Assembly: GCF_000026225.1 (NCBI RefSeq)
Contig: NC_011740.1
Span: forward strand, 3,472,001 to 3,536,000
Reading direction: 5' to 3'
DNA: 64,000 nt
DNA from: Escherichia fergusonii ATCC 35469
GTDB lineage: Bacteria; Pseudomonadota; Gammaproteobacteria; Enterobacterales; Enterobacteriaceae
Shown here: positions 45,544 through 53,659 of the stretch, piece after piece
How the letters are laid out: every line of letters begins with the position of its first letter
How positions within the stretch are numbered: the stretch's first letter is position 1
Notes under the pieces: model-generated
Database searches by the model: none
Seen by the model: only the letters and a program-made list of their open reading frames with translations
Told to the model about the DNA's origin: nothing
Position numbers and translations under genes: made by a program

Positions 45544-46602
45544 ATGTATCAACAGGATTCACTTAGCGCACTGGATGCGATTACCGAAGCTCAACGCATT
45601 GCCTTTGCCCCTATGCTTTTTCAAACTGCATTGTGTCTGCGTAACGCAGGTGTGCTGACTTATCTTGATAAACAAGGTAAATGTGGTGCCTCCCTGGCAG
45701 ATATCACTGAAAATAGTCAAATCAATGAATATGCCGCCAGCGTTTTGTTAGATATGGGATTAAGCGGGCGAATAATTACCTGTAAAGAGGGAATATATTA
45801 TCTGGCAAAGATCGGTCATTTCCTTTTGCATGACACCATGACCCGGGTAAATATGGATTTTACTCAGGACGTCTGTTATCAGGGGCTGTTCTTTTTGGCT
45901 GAATCTTTGAAAGAAGGGAAACCCTCTGGCTTAAAAGTATTTGGCGACTGGCCAACGATATATCCGGCACTTTCACAATTACCGGATGCCGCACGTGAAA
46001 GCTGGTTCGCTTTTGATCATTACTACTCTGATGGCGCATTTGACGCCGCATTGCCTTATGTATTCGCCAACAACCCTGCAACCCTGTACGATGTGGGCGG
46101 AAATACGGGTAAATGGGCCTTACGTTGCTGCCATTACAACGCAAATATCAACGTTACCCTATTAGATTTGCCACAACAAATTGCACTCGCGAAAGAAAAT
46201 ATTGAGAATGCAGGTTTTTCTCATCGCATAGATTTCCACGCGGTGGATATGCTAAGCGACGCGCCATTGCCAAATGGGGCTGATGTCTGGTGGATGAGTC
46301 AATTCCTGGATTGTTTTTCGCCAGAGCAAATTGTCGCCATTCTGACCAAAGTGGCAAATGTGATGAAACCCGGCGCAAAACTTTGCATTATGGAATTATT
46401 CTGGGATGCACAACGTTTTGAAGCCGCTTCATTTAGTCTGAATGCCTCTTCGCTCTACTTCACCTGCATGGCGAATGGCAATAGCCGGTTTTACAGTGCT
46501 GAAAAATTTTATGACTATCTGAATAAAGCAGGGTTCCAGGTAGAAGAACGCCACGATAATTTAGGCGTTGGGCATACTTTATTGATCTGCCAAAAGAAAT
46601 AA
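45544..46602 (+). CDS. apeB: Class I SAM-dependent methyltransferase of the aryl polyene cluster
   Basis: A 352-residue protein with an N-terminal helical dimerisation region (about 1-100) and a methyltransferase domain whose SAM loop reads YDVGGNTGKWALR (near 184). It resembles plant/polyketide O-methyltransferases. The published E. coli aryl polyene has a 3-methyl-4-hydroxyphenyl head, so ApeB may methylate the ring; that is inference. I chose ATG 45544 (with AACAGG 11 bases before) over the GTG at 45535, which is too close to that site. Confidence 0.85.
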   Translation: MYQQDSLSALDAITEAQRIAFAPMLFQTALCLRNAGVLTYLDKQGKCGASLADITENSQINEYAASVLLDMGLSGRIITCKEGIYYLAKIGHFLLHDTMTRVNMDFTQDVCYQGLFFLAESLKEGKPSGLKVFGDWPTIYPALSQLPDAARESWFAFDHYYSDGAFDAALPYVFANNPATLYDVGGNTGKWALRCCHYNANINVTLLDLPQQIALAKENIENAGFSHRIDFHAVDMLSDAPLPNGADVWWMSQFLDCFSPEQIVAILTKVANVMKPGAKLCIMELFWDAQRFEAASFSLNASSLYFTCMANGNSRFYSAEKFYDYLNKAGFQVEERHDNLGVGHTLLICQKK

Positions 46603-46644
46603 TTACTCCTTACTGAATTTACGGTTTACCGCGGGCGCGCGTTG

Positions 46645-47367
46645 ATGAAATTTGCATTAAACATTCTCGACTGGCAGGCAAGAGCGCCTGGACTTAGTGA
46701 AACGCTGCAATGGCAGGAGTGGTCACGTCAGCCTCAGGCAATTGACCCGACAGCACCGTTGGCAAAATTAAGTGAACTGCCAATGATGACCGCCCGCCGC
46801 CTCAGCTCCGGGAGCAAACTGGCTGTTGAATGCGGTCTGGCAATGCTACGCCGCCATCAAATAGACGCCGTTTTGTATACCAGTCGTCATGGCGAGCTGG
46901 AGCGCAATTACCGCATTGTTCATGCACTGGCAACCGAACAGGCGCTTTCTCCGACGGACTTCGCGCTCTCCGTACACAACTCTTCCGTGGGTAACCTGAC
47001 CATTGCGGCCAAACAGCCGATCGTTTCGTCATCGCTTTCGGCTGGTCGCGATAGTTTCCAGCAAGGTTTGAGTGAAGTGCTTAGCCTGCTACAAGCGGGA
47101 TACCAGCGTGTGTTGATGGTCGATTTTGATGGCTTTCTACCTGAGTTCTATCATCCGCAGCTCCCAGCAGAAATGCCGACCTGGCCATATGCTGTTGCGC
47201 TGGTGATTGAAGCTGGCGATGAGTGGCAATGTGAAACACAGCCAGCCATTGCGGGCAATGAAACAACACTGCCGCAAAGCATGTTGTTTTTACAGCACTA
47301 TTTACAAAATTCAGATGCTTTTTCACTTCCTGGCGAGCGCGTACAGTGGCGCTGGAGCCGTGGATGA
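46645..47367 (+). CDS. apeC: Short Cys-less ketosynthase-like protein, chain-length-factor role
   Basis: A 240-residue protein equal to roughly the N-terminal half of a thiolase-fold ketosynthase. At the nucleophile position the sequence is LSVHNSSVGNLTIA, with no Cys (compare STACSS in ApeO). It was shown in the Xenorhabdus system that ApeC pairs with the ketosynthase ApeO as a chain-length factor. The stop overlaps the apeD start (ATGA). The ribosome site before ATG 46645 is poor; TTG 46642 is the alternative. Confidence 0.85.
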   Translation: MKFALNILDWQARAPGLSETLQWQEWSRQPQAIDPTAPLAKLSELPMMTARRLSSGSKLAVECGLAMLRRHQIDAVLYTSRHGELERNYRIVHALATEQALSPTDFALSVHNSSVGNLTIAAKQPIVSSSLSAGRDSFQQGLSEVLSLLQAGYQRVLMVDFDGFLPEFYHPQLPAEMPTWPYAVALVIEAGDEWQCETQPAIAGNETTLPQSMLFLQHYLQNSDAFSLPGERVQWRWSRG

Positions 47368-48179
47368 GTAATCTGATGTCACGCCTGGAATGGACATGGC
47401 GACTGGTTATGACCGGGTTGTGTTTTGCCCTGTTTGGCCTCGGCGGACTACTACTCTCTGTGGTGTGGTTTAACGTACTGTTAGTTTTGGTGTGGAACAC
47501 TTCCCGCCGCCGTCGTTTGGCGCGTCGCAGCATTGCCGCCAGTTTTCGCCTGTTTTTAACCGCCGCGAAAGGGCTTGGCGTGCTGGATTATCGTATTGAT
47601 GGGGCTGAAATTTTACGTCAGGAACGCGGTTGCCTCGTCGTAGCTAATCATCCCACGCTTATCGATTACGTACTGCTGGCGTCAGTCATGCCAGAAACTG
47701 ACTGCCTGGTGAAAAGCGCACTGTTAAAAAATCCTTTTCTTGGCGGCGTTGTGCGGGCGGCAGATTATTTAATCAACAGCGAAGCTGAAACCCTCTTACC
47801 CCGCTGCCAACAGCGACTGGCACAGGGTGACACTATTCTGATTTTCCCCGAAGGAACCCGAACTCGTCCCGGAGAAAAAATGACGCTACAACGTGGTGCA
47901 GCCAATATTGCGGTCCGTTGTGCCAGTGATTTACGCATCGTAACGATTCGTTGTAGCGAGCATCTACTTGATAAACAAAGTAAATGGTATGACGTTCCAC
48001 CTGCTAAACCACTCTTTACCGTCGAAGTGGGTGAACGGATACAAATTAACCGTTTTTACGACGCAAACTCACAAGAACCGGCGCTGGCAGCAAGGCAGCT
48101 TAACCGGCATCTTTTGCTGCAATTACAACCAGGTACATTACCTCTCTCAGGAAAAAATGATGCAAGCGCTTTATCTTGA
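47364..48179 (+). CDS. apeD: 1-acyl-glycerol-phosphate-type acyltransferase ApeD
   Basis: A 271-residue PlsC-like acyltransferase. One or two N-terminal membrane helices (about 20-45) precede the catalytic motif VANHPTLIDYVLLASV (NHx4D type, near 90) and FPEGTRTRPGEK (near 155). It probably moves an acyl or polyene group onto a glycerophospholipid or sugar acceptor at the inner membrane; the substrate is not known from sequence. The ATG overlaps the apeC stop. The last 23 bases overlap apeE. Confidence 0.85.
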   Translation: MSNLMSRLEWTWRLVMTGLCFALFGLGGLLLSVVWFNVLLVLVWNTSRRRRLARRSIAASFRLFLTAAKGLGVLDYRIDGAEILRQERGCLVVANHPTLIDYVLLASVMPETDCLVKSALLKNPFLGGVVRAADYLINSEAETLLPRCQQRLAQGDTILIFPEGTRTRPGEKMTLQRGAANIAVRCASDLRIVTIRCSEHLLDKQSKWYDVPPAKPLFTVEVGERIQINRFYDANSQEPALAARQLNRHLLLQLQPGTLPLSGKNDASALS

Positions 48180-48417
48180 AATCAAAAACCTCATTATCTC
48201 TACTCTCAATCTGGATGAGCTTTCACCAGATGATATCGAAACCGAAGCGCCGTTGTTTGGTGATGGTTTAGGGCTGGACTCTATCGATGCCCTGGAACTG
48301 GGGCTGGCAGTGAAAAATGAATATGGCGTTGTACTTTCTGCGGAAAGTGAAGAGATGCGTCAGCACTTTTTCTCCGTCGCCACTCTGGCCTCTTTCATTG
48401 CTGCGCAACGTGCCTGA
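48157..48417 (+). CDS. apeE: Acyl carrier protein ApeE
   Basis: An 86-residue carrier protein. The phosphopantetheine Ser is in GLGLDSIDALEL (near 41). It starts within the end of apeD, with CAGGA six bases upstream of ATG 48157 (a second ATG follows at once). AcpT at the end of the cluster would activate it. The E. coli O157:H7 orthologues are documented AcpT substrates. Confidence 0.9.
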   Translation: MMQALYLEIKNLIISTLNLDELSPDDIETEAPLFGDGLGLDSIDALELGLAVKNEYGVVLSAESEEMRQHFFSVATLASFIAAQRA

Positions 48418-48428
48418 GGAAAGCCATC

Positions 48429-48680
48429 ATGACAGAACAACAAACCGTCTATCAGGAAGTCTCAGCTCTGCTGGTTAAGCTGTTTGAAATCGATCCGCAA
48501 GACATCAAACCTGAAGCGCGCCTGTACGAAGATTTGGAGCTGGACAGTATCGACGCCGTTGACATGATTGTGCACCTGCAAAAGAAAACCGGTAAGAAAA
48601 TCAAGCCGGAAGAGTTTAAAGCAGTGCGTACAGTCCAGGATGTCGTCGAGGCTGTAGAACGCCTGCTACAAGAAGCCTGA
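48429..48680 (+). CDS. apeF: Acyl carrier protein ApeF
   Basis: An 83-residue carrier protein with the attachment motif LELDSIDAVDMIVHL (Ser near 39). GAGGAAAG lies just before the ATG. Two carriers in tandem are usual in aryl polyene clusters; in published work one is favoured for the growing polyene chain. Start 11 bases after apeE. Confidence 0.92.
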   Translation: MTEQQTVYQEVSALLVKLFEIDPQDIKPEARLYEDLELDSIDAVDMIVHLQKKTGKKIKPEEFKAVRTVQDVVEAVERLLQEA

Positions 48681-48684
48681 TCTG

Positions 48685-49266
48685 ATGTCGGGCATTCGCT
48701 CGCTACCGATGATTAAGCTGCTGACTGGATTATTGCTGCTCGCCTGGCCGTTTGTGATTTGGTTTGGCTTAGCGCATAACGGCCTGCACTGGTTGTTGCC
48801 GCTGATGGCGCTGCTGTTTTTGTTGCGCTTGCGCCAGACCCGTCGCCAGACCGGGCCACTACAAGCCGTCACGCAAATCGTCGCTGTCGTAGGCATCGCC
48901 TTGTGTGCCGCCAGCTTTCTGCTGAAAACGCACCAGCTACTGCTGTTTTACCCGGCAGTGGTTAACGCGGTCATGCTGGCGGTTTTTGGCGGTTCGCTGT
49001 GGTCGGCAATGCCAATTGTTGAGCGGCTGGCACGTTTGCAGGAGCCAGATCTCCCGGAAAAGGGCGTGCGCTATACCCGCCACGTCACGCAAATCTGGTG
49101 CGGCTTTTTCATCATCAACGGCGGAATTGCCCTCTTTACCGCGCTGCATGGCGATATGTCGTTATGGACTGCCTGGAACGGCATGATTGCTTATTTGTTA
49201 ATGGGAACGTTAATGGCTGGTGAATGGCTGGTGCGCCGTCAGGTGATGAAAAGAGATCGCTCATGA
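48685..49266 (+). CDS. apeG: COG4648-type inner-membrane protein ApeG
   Basis: A 193-residue protein with about six hydrophobic helices (for example LLTGLLLLAWPFVIWFGLA and FIINGGIALFTAL). The family occurs mainly in aryl polyene clusters; its role is unknown. The start is four bases after apeF, and the stop overlaps the apeH start (ATGA). Confidence 0.85.
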   Translation: MSGIRSLPMIKLLTGLLLLAWPFVIWFGLAHNGLHWLLPLMALLFLLRLRQTRRQTGPLQAVTQIVAVVGIALCAASFLLKTHQLLLFYPAVVNAVMLAVFGGSLWSAMPIVERLARLQEPDLPEKGVRYTRHVTQIWCGFFIINGGIALFTALHGDMSLWTAWNGMIAYLLMGTLMAGEWLVRRQVMKRDRS

Positions 49267-50624
49267 AGCAGACCTTACCGCTTGCACGCTGGCTGACTGC
49301 GCCACGCCCTGATGACACGCCCATTGCGTGGCTGGACGAAAGCACCTGGACGCTGAGCGATTTGCGTCACGATGTCGCGCAACTTATCTGCCGCTTGCAG
49401 CAACAGCCAGGTGAACGCTGGGCGCTGTGCTTTGAGAACAGCTATCTGTTTATCGTTGCCCTGCTCGCCACGCTACACGCCGGAAAAACACCGGTGCTTC
49501 CGGGGCATAACCGCGTTATCCAGCTTAATGAGCAACGTGAACTTTTTGATGGTGTGCTTAGCGACAGCGAACTTAACTGGCAAGGTTCATTGCTGTTGGT
49601 AGCAAGCTCCCCACAAGTCGCGACACAATCATTCACCTTTGCCGCTATAGCGCCTGACGCTTATATCGAGCTGTTTACCTCTGGTTCCACAGGGCAGCCG
49701 AAGCGGGTGATTAAACCTGTTCGTTTGTTGGACCGTGAAGCAGAACTGCTGGCTGAACGATTAGGTGCACGTCTTGCCGGAAGTCGTGTCGTCGGTTCCG
49801 TATTGCCGCAGCATTTGTACGGCCTGACTTTTCGCGTTTTCCTGCCCATGGCGCTGGGATTACCGCTCCATGCCGCCATGCTCTGGTATGTCGAACAGTT
49901 TGCCGCGTTGAGTCATCAGCATCGCTATATCTTCATCAGCAGTCCGGCATTTTTGAAGCGTCTGGATACACAGCTTTCCCCGCCCCCCGTTCAGGTGCTT
50001 CTTTCTGCTGGTGGTGAGCTACCGTGGCAGGACGTACAACACACCGCGAGCTGGCTGCGCGTCTGGCCTGATGAAATCTACGGCAGCACGGAAACCGGCG
50101 TCATCGCCTGGCGTTACCGCGAACAAGAGCAACGCCGCTGGCGGCCCTTTCCAGGTATGCAGTTCCAGGCCGAAGATGATGCCTTTCGTCTCTTTTCACC
50201 TCTGATGGAGGAAGATAGCGGCCTGTTACTCGACGATATCTTGCAGTTTAGCGAAGACGGCCAGTTCCATCTGATGGGGCGTCGCGGACGCATCGTTAAG
50301 ATTGAAGAAAAACGCATTTCACTCCAGGAAGTAGAACAACGTCTGCTGGCGCTGGACGGTATTCACGAGGCGGCGGCAGTTCCCGTTACGCGCGGCGGGC
50401 GTCAGAGTATTGGCGTTTTGCTGGTGCTGAATGACGAAGCTCGCCTGCAATGGCAAAACGGCGGCGGGCACAGCCAGGAAATGGCCTGGCGGCGATTACT
50501 GCGCCCGACGCTGGAGCCAGTTGCTATTCCGCGTTACTGGCGCGTTATTGATGAAATGCCAGTAAACAGTATGAACAAGCGTGTCTATGCGCAATTACAG
50601 GAGTTATTTCATGAAGCCCCATGA
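49263..50624 (+). CDS. apeH: AMP-dependent acyl/aryl ligase ApeH
   Basis: A 453-residue ANL-superfamily enzyme. The ATP-binding loop LFTSGSTGQPKRVIK is near residue 140 and YGSTETGVIAWR near 280; the C-terminal catalytic Lys is in the region PVNSMNKRVYAQL. In the studied systems it adenylates 4-hydroxybenzoate and loads it on an ACP. No ammonia-lyase gene is present in the cluster, so the starter would come from chorismate via UbiC; this is inference. ATG 49263 overlaps the apeG stop; the in-frame 49224 start is inside apeG. Confidence 0.88.
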   Translation: MKQTLPLARWLTAPRPDDTPIAWLDESTWTLSDLRHDVAQLICRLQQQPGERWALCFENSYLFIVALLATLHAGKTPVLPGHNRVIQLNEQRELFDGVLSDSELNWQGSLLLVASSPQVATQSFTFAAIAPDAYIELFTSGSTGQPKRVIKPVRLLDREAELLAERLGARLAGSRVVGSVLPQHLYGLTFRVFLPMALGLPLHAAMLWYVEQFAALSHQHRYIFISSPAFLKRLDTQLSPPPVQVLLSAGGELPWQDVQHTASWLRVWPDEIYGSTETGVIAWRYREQEQRRWRPFPGMQFQAEDDAFRLFSPLMEEDSGLLLDDILQFSEDGQFHLMGRRGRIVKIEEKRISLQEVEQRLLALDGIHEAAAVPVTRGGRQSIGVLLVLNDEARLQWQNGGGHSQEMAWRRLLRPTLEPVAIPRYWRVIDEMPVNSMNKRVYAQLQELFHEAP

Positions 50625-50964
50625 AATCGAGCGCCATCAGGCACAAGCGAATCACCTTGAGATTGTTTTGCATCTCAGGGCAGATCTGTTCTGGTTTCGC
50701 GGTCATTTTGCCGTACAACCATTACTCCCCGGCGTGGCACAAATCGACTGGGCGATGAGTTACGCGCTTGCCCTGCTCGCGCCCGGTTGGCGTTTTCACT
50801 CAATTCAGAACATCAAATTCCAGGCTCCATTGCTGCCGGATAACCGCGTCACACTCACGCTTAGCTGGCAGGAAGAACGCCAGATTCTGAGCTTTAGTTA
50901 TCAGCGTCACGACGGTGACGCCCGCCACACCGCCAGTAGCGGGAAGATCCGCCTATGTCGGTAA
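50611..50964 (+). CDS. apeI: FabZ/FabA-like hotdog dehydratase ApeI
   Basis: A 117-residue single-hotdog protein with the motif GHFAVQPLLPGVAQIDWA (near 30-47), in which the FabZ His-Phe-Pro pattern HFPxxPVxPG is partly kept. In characterised clusters ApeI and ApeP form the dehydratase that makes the polyene double bonds. CAGGAG lies 8 bases upstream; the start overlaps the apeH end by 14 bases and its end overlaps apeJ. Confidence 0.85.
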   Translation: MKPHEIERHQAQANHLEIVLHLRADLFWFRGHFAVQPLLPGVAQIDWAMSYALALLAPGWRFHSIQNIKFQAPLLPDNRVTLTLSWQEERQILSFSYQRHDGDARHTASSGKIRLCR

Positions 50965-52631
50965 ACTTTTCTCCCTGCGTGTTGATCCCCTGCTACAACC
51001 ACGGCGCAATGATGCCGGGCGTGCTGGCGCGTCTTAAGCCATTTAATCTGCCCTGTATTGTGGTGGATGACGGCAGCGATGCCGCCACGCAACAGCAACT
51101 GGATAATCTGGTTGCCGAACAGCCTGGCGTGACCTTAATTCGCCTGGCAGAAAACGCAGGCAAAGGCGCGGCGGTAATGCGCGGCTTACAGGCGGCTGCA
51201 GACGCGGGGTTCAGCCATGCGGTACAGGTAGATGCCGACGGTCAGCACGCGATTGAAGATATCCCCAAACTGCTGGCACTCGCTGAACAACACCCTGCGG
51301 CACTGATCTCCGGCCAGCCGATTTACGATGACTCCATCCCCCGCTCACGGCTGTACGGGCGCTGGGTCACCCACGTCTGGGTGTGGATCGAAACGCTCTC
51401 CCTGCAACTGAAAGACAGCATGTGCGGCTTTCGCGTTTATCCAGTCGTGCCAACGCTGCAACTGGCAAAACACGCCACCATCGGCAAGCGGATGGATTTC
51501 GACACCGAAGTGATGGTGCGCCTCTACTGGCAGGGAAACACCAGTTATTTCGTGCCGACCCGCGTCACCTATCCGCTGGACGGGCTTTCGCATTTTGATG
51601 CCCTGAAAGATAACGTCCGCATCTCGCTGATGCACACACGTCTGTTTTTCGGCATGTTGCCGCGTATTCCTTCACTGCTGATGCGCCACTCTTCCAGCCA
51701 CTGGGCGCGGCAGAGCGAAGTGAAAGGATTATGGGGAATGCGCCTGATGCTGCTGGTCTGGCGTCTGCTGGGAAAAACAGCGTTTAGCGCGCTGCTTTAC
51801 CCGGTGGTGGGCGTCTACTGGCTCACCGCCAGCCGGGCGCGCAAAGCATCGCAAGACTGGCTCGCCCGTGTGCGCCAGCATCAACCACAGGCAGCAAAAC
51901 TCAACAGCTATCAGCACTTTCTACGTTTCGGCAACGCCATGCTCGACAAAATCGCCAGCTGGCGCGGCGAGCTACAACTCGGGCGTGATGTGCTGTTTGC
52001 ACCAGGCGCAGAAGCGGCACTTAACGTCAGCGATCCGCGAGGCAAATTGCTGCTGGCCTCGCATCTTGGCGATGTGGAAGTGTGCCGGGCGCTGGCAAAA
52101 ATTCAGGGCTACAAAACCATTAACGCGCTGGTGTTTAGCGAAAACGCCCAACGTTTTAAACAGATAATGCAGGAGATGGCCCCGCAGGCAGGCATCAACC
52201 TGCTCCCGGTGACGGATATCGGCCCGGACACCGCCATCCTGCTAAAAGAGAAGCTGGATAACGGCGAATGGGTGGCGATTGTTGGTGACCGCATCGCCAT
52301 CAACCCGCAACGCGGCGGCGACTGGCGCGTCTGCTGGAGTTCGTTTATGGGCCAGCCTGCGCCCTTCCCACAGGGGCCGTTTATTCTCGCCTCTATTTTG
52401 CGCTGCCCGGTGAATCTGATTTTCGCCCTGCGCCAGCACGGCAAGCTGCATATTCACTGCGAAACCTTTGCCGACCCGCTGCTGTTGCCGCGTGGCGAAC
52501 GCAAGCAGGCGCTGCAAAACGCTATCGATCATTACGCCGCGCGTCTGGAACATCACGCGCTCCAGTCGCCCCTCGACTGGTTTAATTTTTTCGATTTCTG
52601 GCAACTGCCGGAAGTCCAGGACAAGGAGTAA
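50955..52631 (+). CDS. apeJ: Glycosyltransferase-acyltransferase fusion ApeJ
   Basis: A 558-residue two-domain protein. Residues 1-240 form a GT2 glycosyltransferase: VLIPCYNHGAMMPGVLARL, VDDGSD and QVDADGQH (DxD-type). After a hydrophobic linker (near 260-290), residues about 300-558 resemble LpxL/HtrB acyltransferases (LLLASHLGDVEVCRALA holds the HxxxD/E-like motif, and GDRIAINPQRGG the downstream motif). It probably transfers a sugar and an acyl/polyenoyl group in assembling the membrane anchor. ATG 50955 overlaps apeI. Confidence 0.88.
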   Translation: MSVNFSPCVLIPCYNHGAMMPGVLARLKPFNLPCIVVDDGSDAATQQQLDNLVAEQPGVTLIRLAENAGKGAAVMRGLQAAADAGFSHAVQVDADGQHAIEDIPKLLALAEQHPAALISGQPIYDDSIPRSRLYGRWVTHVWVWIETLSLQLKDSMCGFRVYPVVPTLQLAKHATIGKRMDFDTEVMVRLYWQGNTSYFVPTRVTYPLDGLSHFDALKDNVRISLMHTRLFFGMLPRIPSLLMRHSSSHWARQSEVKGLWGMRLMLLVWRLLGKTAFSALLYPVVGVYWLTASRARKASQDWLARVRQHQPQAAKLNSYQHFLRFGNAMLDKIASWRGELQLGRDVLFAPGAEAALNVSDPRGKLLLASHLGDVEVCRALAKIQGYKTINALVFSENAQRFKQIMQEMAPQAGINLLPVTDIGPDTAILLKEKLDNGEWVAIVGDRIAINPQRGGDWRVCWSSFMGQPAPFPQGPFILASILRCPVNLIFALRQHGKLHIHCETFADPLLLPRGERKQALQNAIDHYAARLEHHALQSPLDWFNFFDFWQLPEVQDKE

Positions 52632-52634
52632 AGG

Positions 52635-53057
52635 GTGCTTAACGATCCCCGATTTACCGCTGAAGTCGAGCTGATCATTCCATTTCACGACGTCGATATG
52701 ATGGGCGTGGCCTGGCACGGTAACTATTTTCGCTACTTTGAAGTGGCCCGCGAGGCGCTGCTCAACCAGTTCAATTACGGCTATCGGCAGATGAAAGAGT
52801 CCGGTTATTTGTGGCCAGTGGTCGATGCGCGGGTGAAATATCGCCACGCCCTCACCTTTGAGCAACGCATCCGCGTGCGTGCGCATATCGAAGAGTTCGA
52901 AAACCGTCTGCGGATTGGCTATCAGATTTTCGATGCCGAAACGGGCAAACGCGCCACCACCGGATACACCATTCAGGTCGCGGTCGACGAGCAAAGTCGC
53001 GAACTGTGCTTTGTCAGCCCCGATATTCTGTTTGAACGCATGGGAGTCAAACCATGA
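52635..53057 (+). CDS. apeK: 4-hydroxybenzoyl-CoA-type thioesterase ApeK
   Basis: A 140-residue hotdog thioesterase with the family motif HDVDMMGVAWHGNYFRYFE (near 18-36; Asp catalytic in this family). It may release or edit acyl groups on the carriers. The start is GTG at 52635 with AAGGAG 7 bases upstream. It overlaps apeL by four bases. Confidence 0.87.
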   Translation: MLNDPRFTAEVELIIPFHDVDMMGVAWHGNYFRYFEVAREALLNQFNYGYRQMKESGYLWPVVDARVKYRHALTFEQRIRVRAHIEEFENRLRIGYQIFDAETGKRATTGYTIQVAVDEQSRELCFVSPDILFERMGVKP

Positions 53058-53659
53058 AATTTTTACCGCTGCTGGCGCTGCTGATTAGCCCGTTTGTGAG
53101 CGCCCTGACCCTGGACGATCTTCAGCAACGCTTTACCGAACAACCGGTGATCCGCGCCCATTTTGATCAAACCCGGACGATTAAAGATCTGCCGCAGCCG
53201 CTGCGATCTCAGGGTCAGATGTTGATCGCCCGCGACCAGGGGTTATTGTGGGATCAAACCTCACCGTTCCCCATGCAGCTATTGCTGGATGATAAACGCA
53301 TGGTGCAGGTGATCAACGGTCAGCCGCCGCAAATCATCACGGCAGAAAACAACCCGCAGATGTTCCAGTTTAACCACCTGCTGCGCGCGCTGTTCCAGGC
53401 CGATCGCAAAGTGCTGGAACAAAACTTCCGCGTCGAATTTGCTGACAAAGGCGAAGGCCGCTGGACGCTGCGCCTGACGCCGACCACCACGCCGCTGGAT
53501 AAAATTTTCAACACCATCGATCTCGCCGGGAAAACCTATCTGGAGAGCATTCAACTTAATGATAAACAGGGCGATCGCACCGATATTGCTCTTACCCAAC
53601 ATCAACTGACGCCAGCGCAACTGACCGATGACGAACGCCAACGTTTTGCCGCCCAGTAA
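53054..53659 (+). CDS. apeL: LolA-like periplasmic carrier ApeL
   Basis: A 201-residue exported protein with signal peptide MKFLPLLALLISPFVSA and a LolA-type lipid-carrier fold (FDQTRTIKDLPQPLRSQGQM; LLWDQTSPFP). LolA carries lipoproteins across the periplasm; this relative likely carries the lipid-linked polyene to the outer membrane. Its end overlaps the start of the exporter gene apeM by 32 bases. Confidence 0.87.
   Translation: MKFLPLLALLISPFVSALTLDDLQQRFTEQPVIRAHFDQTRTIKDLPQPLRSQGQMLIARDQGLLWDQTSPFPMQLLLDDKRMVQVINGQPPQIITAENNPQMFQFNHLLRALFQADRKVLEQNFRVEFADKGEGRWTLRLTPTTTPLDKIFNTIDLAGKTYLESIQLNDKQGDRTDIALTQHQLTPAQLTDDERQRFAAQ

Noticed and set aside
52242..52994. A 250-codon minus-strand frame opposite apeJ and apeK
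   Set aside because: Fully covered by two intact aryl polyene genes; no domain seen.
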